A DNA stretch of 64,000 bases. It comes from Sinorhizobium alkalisoli. Its GTDB lineage: Bacteria; Pseudomonadota; Alphaproteobacteria; Rhizobiales; Rhizobiaceae. Within the stretch, counting starts at the first letter, position 1; every line of letters starts with the position of its first letter. Shown here in pieces: positions 60,788 to 64,000 of this stretch. The notes beneath the pieces are model-generated. The model had not been told where the DNA came from, searched no databases, and saw only the letters and a program-made list of their open reading frames with translations. The stretch covers positions 310,001-374,000 of the forward strand of contig NZ_CP034909.1 of assembly GCF_008932245.1 (NCBI RefSeq). The letters are read 5' to 3'. A program made the position numbers and the translations under genes.

Positions 60788-60833
60788 GGGCAAGCATTAC
60801 GTCTGCCCTCATCGTTTTGCCTTCCAACGCGCA

Positions 60834-61511
60834 TCAGCGCATCACGAGTTCCCGCAAGAGCCAAGCGGGCAATGATGTGACGAGCCGCGGATGAAACGCA
60901 GTGCTCGCGACCACGCCGACAACGGTTCCACGAACCGTATCGAGGATTATCGGGCTTCCGCTCATCCCGGCCTCGCATCGCTCGCTGGTCCAAACGTATC
61001 GGGCGTTAACGTCCAAGCTGTGGCAAACCCATTTGCCTTCAAGCGTCAGCCACGCGCCTTTGCGATTGCCGGGGGGCAATGCCGCGTTCTGTTCGGCAGC
61101 AATAGGCAAGCCTTCCCGTTCCTCAACAAACGCGCGATAGGCTTCCGATTCATCCTCAAGTTCATGACCGTCTGGTTCGCCGAGCACTGCGACATCGGCT
61201 ACAGGATCGACGAACAGGCATTCCACGGTAATCGTTGGTTCGTCCCCGAGCATGCCCACCAGGCGGGGGTAGGTCCTCTCCTCGGTCATCATTATGCCGC
61301 CGATTGCAGGCGGCATATGCGGTAGGCAATGCGCACAAGTGATGATGACAGGCTTATCGACTGTTTGTGCTACGAATCCCCGGCCGTCCCCGACCCGGAT
61401 CACGGAGCTCTTGGCGTATTCAAGCGGATTGATGGCACCTGGCACTTGAGTGAGGCGCTGAGTGTCGCATTTCGGTTCAACCAGTTCTGCATGGGTGGTG
61501 TCTTCGGACAC
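60834..61511 (-). CDS. Cytoplasmic trypsin-like serine protease
   Basis: 225 aa. The catalytic triad is visible: His61 in ITCAHCLP, Asp106 in DPVADVAVLG and Ser184 in CEAGMSGSPIIL. There is no signal peptide, so it acts in the cytoplasm unless exported otherwise. Stand-alone trypsin-like proteases occur in defence systems where they process partner effectors; no clear partner adjoins. Function unknown. Confidence 0.75.
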   Translation of the reverse strand: MSEDTTHAELVEPKCDTQRLTQVPGAINPLEYAKSSVIRVGDGRGFVAQTVDKPVIITCAHCLPHMPPAIGGIMMTEERTYPRLVGMLGDEPTITVECLFVDPVADVAVLGEPDGHELEDESEAYRAFVEEREGLPIAAEQNAALPPGNRKGAWLTLEGKWVCHSLDVNARYVWTSERCEAGMSGSPIILDTVRGTVVGVVASTAFHPRLVTSLPAWLLRELVMR

Positions 61512-61773
61512 AGCGATGCCCTCCCATGTTTAGAGGTTGGATGGGAGGCGATACGACGGGCCTATCTGCTATGTGCCCTTTCCGCGCCAATCGAAACGGC
61601 GGCCGTTCCGACGCCCCACCATCTGGGACCAGATCGATGATGGAACTCGGTCTGCAACTGCGACCTATGCGATACGGTGCCACGGCAATCAAAGCTTTCA
61701 AACCCTTCAAAAAGAGGGGGAATGGCGAAAAGTGATCGAAAGAGATTGAACAGGCGGGTCCAGGATTGACAGC
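61512..61773. other. Interval without a supported gene
   Basis: About 260 bp upstream of the protease gene. Short frames here lack ribosome sites or known motifs. It probably contains the protease promoter. Confidence 0.35.
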
Positions 61774-62153
61774 TCACCTCTGCTGCGACGCCAGCCGCCA
61801 CATCGTCGCGAGATCATCCAGCCCCATTCTCAGCATGTCGGCCGCCACCAGCCTTGCCCGCTTTTCCTTGCCCGCGACTTCATGTCGGGACTTGCCCTCC
61901 CCACAGACACATTGATGAGCCGATACCGGGCTGGCGCCGAGGAGCGCCGGCACTTCGGCAGCCCGTTATCAAGCCCGCCACGGGTGTAGAACACGACCGC
62001 CGCGCTCTCCTTGATGTTGACGACGGCGTTGATCTCTTTGGGGTTCGTGGCGTCACCATCATAGGCCGGGCTGTAGTATGGGTTCGCGACTGTTACCGCC
62101 CGCAGGGTGCGATGCGGATCAGGAGCGGGCTTTCTTCTCGACGGCGCGGGCAT
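61774..62153 (-). pseudogene. Degraded rhizobial prophage gene (DUF6456-like)
   Basis: The 5' part reads MPAPSRRKPAPDPHRTLRAV, then ANPYYSPAYDGDATNPKEIN, as in intact prophage proteins. It then shifts frame after GGLDNGLPKC. The natural C-terminus (KEKRARLVAADMLRMGLDDL, then ATMWRLASQQR with stop at 61774-61776) is found in another frame. A middle section is missing. It is a remnant, showing that the element's right end is decaying. Confidence 0.6.
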
Positions 62154-62405
62154 GGCGGGAAGGATGCCGGATTCGCGGCAGAACGTCACTACATGTCGCA
62201 CCTGTGTTTCTGGCGGGCCTTTTTCTGGTGCATTTCCATGCCCTTACGGCGGACTTCATGTGCCATTCATGTGCCATGGAGCTGCCGTCGCCACGTGCCA
62301 ACCGTTGTAATCATTGGAAAATTAGACGCAGGATGTGCGAACTAGAATCGGCTACCTAGGGAGGCAAGGTAGCCGGTAAATACTTGTTTTTGTTAGAAAA
62401 GTCGA

Positions 62406-62449
62406 TGGCTGGGGAACCTGGATTCGAACCAGGACTAACGGAGTCAGAG
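62406..62449. repeat. attR, 44-bp repeat within tRNA-Gln
   Basis: Identical to 46177-46220. It coincides with the 3' 44 bases of the intact tRNA-Gln gene (minus strand). Confidence 0.92.
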
Positions 62450-62479
62450 TCCGCTGGTCTACCGTTAACCTATTCCCCA
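62406..62479 (-). tRNA. tRNA-Gln (CTG anticodon)
   Basis: 74 nt with encoded CCA on the minus strand. Acceptor TGGGGAA/TTCCCCA, anticodon arm GCGGA-CTCTGAC-TCCGT (anticodon CTG), T arm CCTGG/CCAGG with loop TTCGAAT. The 5' start TGGGGAA is typical of tRNA-Gln. It is the integration target of the element to its left. Confidence 0.95.
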
Positions 62480-62787
62480 AGGCCCGTCGGCGGAGTCTGG
62501 CCGCCGCGTCGGTGTGGCGGGCTTATAAACAAAAGAACGGCGGATGCAAATACCTTTTGGCAAAAAAAGTGCGGCCGGCTTGTGATCTCGGCGGTCCTCG
62601 TTGCGAGCGTCTGCGCGCCGCGATGCGCCGGTTGGGCGCTGTGCCCGAGGTGCCTTCTGCCGGTGGAACTGGAGCCGCAAAAACAATTTGGCGAAAGAGG
62701 GCGGCGCTGGTACAGTCGCCGCAACGCAAAATCGAGAGAGCGCCTTGAGCGGCCGCAAGGCTTCGCCCGGCGCCATGGTTGAGACAC

Positions 62788-64000
62788 GTGAAGGACCCCG
62801 ATCACGGCGAAAAGCCGTCTGAATCCGGGGCGTCGGCAGCAGGTCGTGGCGGGGCGCAGAAGCACGCGTCGCGCGGCGGCAAGGGCAAGCGGAAGAGGCG
62901 CAAGCCGTCCGGTTCGCCGTCTGCAATTGCCAGCGGATCCGGACTGACCGGAGAGGCAGGGCGCCCCGCAGCACTGGATGAAGCGGAGCCGGCGCGCAAG
63001 CGCAAGCGGCGCCGTCGCTCCAAGGCAGCAAGGCCCCAGGGCCAGGCTGCAGCCGCCTCCGGCGGCCTTGCCGCGCATTCGGACGCGGCGTCCACGGACA
63101 GGAATGGCCAGAATCGCGGTAAGAAGGCGCGCCATCGGCGCGGGCTTCAGGGCCGGCCTTTGGCATCGCGCGGCAAGCCGCTCGCTGCCGAGCGTGCCGG
63201 CGATCAGCCGCGGCCGCGCCCGGTCGAAGCCGCCGCGCCGCAGGCTCCACAGCCGGCCCGATCTGAAAATCTGCGCACCCCTTACGTCGCCCCCGGCGAC
63301 CTGCCGGCGCCGCTCTATGCCGCGCTTGACCTCGGTACCAACAATTGCCGCCTGCTCGTCGCGCAGCCGACCCGACCGGGCCAGTTCCGCGTCGTCGATG
63401 CCTTTTCGCGGATTGTCCGGCTTGGAGAGGGACTCGGTGCGAGCGGGCGGCTGTCGGACGGCGCGATGGAGCGCTCCATCGAGGCGCTGAAGATCTGCGC
63501 GGCGAAGCTCAACCTCCGTTCGATCCGCCGACGCCGGCTGATCGCCACCGAAGCGGCTCGTTCCGCCGCCAACGGCGAAACCTTCCTGAAGCGTGTGGCC
63601 GAGGAGACCGGGCTCGACCTGGAGATTATCAATCGCGAGACCGAGGCGCGGCTTGCGGTTTCCGGCTGCTCGTCGCTCGTCGACCGCGAGACCAAGTCGG
63701 TGGTGCTCTTCGATATCGGCGGCGGCTCCTCCGAAATTGCCGTGATCCGCATCGGCGAGAACCGCTCGAGCCGTCTTGCCAACCACATCACCCACTGGAC
63801 GTCGCTGCCGGTCGGCGTCGTCACGCTCTCGGAGCGCCATGGCGGCGAGCATGTGACGCCGCAGAGCTTCGAGACGATGGTGCGCGAGGTCGAGGCCATG
63901 CTCGCCAGCTTCGACAGCCCGTCTGTCGATATGCTGGCAAGCGGCACCTCAGACAGCGGCTTCCACCTGATCGGTACGTCCGGAACCGTGACGACGCTTG
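62788..64000 (+). CDS. Ppx/GppA family phosphatase with a basic N-terminal extension (3' end outside window)
   Basis: At least 404 codons from GTG at 62788; the frame is still open at 64000. About 175 residues rich in Lys, Arg, Ser and Ala (KGKRKRRKPSGSPSAIASGS, RKRKRRRRSKAARPQGQAAA) come before the catalytic domain. That domain begins at YAALDLGTNNCRLLV and has IATEAARSAANG and FDIGGGSSEIAVI, the phosphate-binding motifs of exopolyphosphatase/guanosine pentaphosphate phosphatase. It degrades polyphosphate or pppGpp. TTG at 62779 is an alternative start. Confidence 0.85.
   Translation, partial: MKDPDHGEKPSESGASAAGRGGAQKHASRGGKGKRKRRKPSGSPSAIASGSGLTGEAGRPAALDEAEPARKRKRRRRSKAARPQGQAAAASGGLAAHSDAASTDRNGQNRGKKARHRRGLQGRPLASRGKPLAAERAGDQPRPRPVEAAAPQAPQPARSENLRTPYVAPGDLPAPLYAALDLGTNNCRLLVAQPTRPGQFRVVDAFSRIVRLGEGLGASGRLSDGAMERSIEALKICAAKLNLRSIRRRRLIATEAARSAANGETFLKRVAEETGLDLEIINRETEARLAVSGCSSLVDRETKSVVLFDIGGGSSEIAVIRIGENRSSRLANHITHWTSLPVGVVTLSERHGGEHVTPQSFETMVREVEAMLASFDSPSVDMLASGTSDSGFHLIGTSGTVTTL

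Larger units (their letters stand above)
46177..62449. mobile_element. Integrated element of about 16.2 kb at tRNA-Gln(CTG)
   Basis: A 44-bp perfect direct repeat at 46177-46220 and 62406-62449 equals the 3' end of tRNA-Gln. A tyrosine integrase lies directly inside the left repeat. Between the repeats are recombination, replication and cargo genes with no known chromosomal housekeeping gene. No relaxase, type IV secretion, capsid or tail genes are seen. It is therefore a non-conjugative integrative element or phage satellite. The tRNA copy on the right is intact, so the host keeps a functional tRNA. Confidence 0.9.

Noticed and set aside
46177..62449. Integrative conjugative element
   Set aside because: No relaxase, coupling protein or type IV secretion genes, and no oriT-like nick region recognised.

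Overview
The window is GC-rich chromosomal DNA from an alphaproteobacterium of the Sinorhizobium/Ensifer group. This rests on gene content and order that I recall from the S. meliloti chromosome (a potFGHI-type operon, acetoacetyl-CoA synthetase, a CbrA-like kinase, a phasin, mmsA, fbpA, rirA, dppABCDF and an rsiB2-type regulator), on a tRNA-His of the alphaproteobacterial form, and on palindromic intergenic repeats typical of rhizobia. No database search was possible. Species is not assigned.

Layout. 1-4812: tail of a fatty-acyl-responsive regulator, then a polyamine ABC importer operon. 4823-8772: AsmA-like envelope protein and acetoacetyl-CoA synthetase. 8773-9271: non-coding interval ending in a good terminator (candidate sRNA). 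9272-14497: iron permease and a CbrA-like multi-PAS histidine kinase. 14707-20277: phasin, tRNA-His, LysR/mmsA pair, DUF898 plus M48 protease pair. 20317-23357: palindromic repeats around a thioesterase gene, then the divergent fbpA/rirA pair with an Irr-type palindrome. 23415-28723: dppABCDF. 28977-33447: a general-stress neighbourhood with a RidA protein, an AI-2E family transporter, a PhyR/NepR pair (rsiB2-like and a 58-aa rsiA2-like gene), a glycine-zipper lipoprotein, a 64-aa unknown and a DUF1328 protein. Exact EcfG-type promoter motifs (GGAAC-N16/17-CGTT) occur four times in this stretch and I found none elsewhere in the window. 33626-38994: mixed metabolic and envelope genes. 39378-45943: a metal-resistance block (chrA and rhodanese-ChrB, two MFS pumps, a Ni/Co-type exporter, a frameshifted yqaA, and a CsoR/RcnR-type repressor).

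46177-62449 is a discrete integrated element of about 16.2 kb bounded by 44-bp direct repeats. The right repeat is the 3' end of an intact tRNA-Gln(CTG). It carries a tyrosine integrase, a ribbon-helix-helix regulator, an excisionase-like protein, a winged-helix replication protein with iteron-like repeats inside its own gene, a possible helicase-loader-like partner, a short HTH protein resembling small terminase-type proteins, and cargo. The cargo is a KAP-type P-loop NTPase with a membrane coiled-coil partner, a DpnI/Dam-replacing-type nuclease domain, a large PD-(D/E)XK protein, an FtsH-protease-like domain without AAA, a stand-alone LigD-type ligase, a trypsin-like protease and an Imm11-like gene broken at a T10 run. 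No relaxase, capsid or tail genes are visible. I read it as a non-conjugative integrative element, possibly a phage satellite, carrying a putative defence cassette. This is the best candidate for an undescribed system. Beyond it (62788-64000) the core chromosome resumes with a Ppx/GppA phosphatase that has a long basic N-terminal extension and runs off the window.
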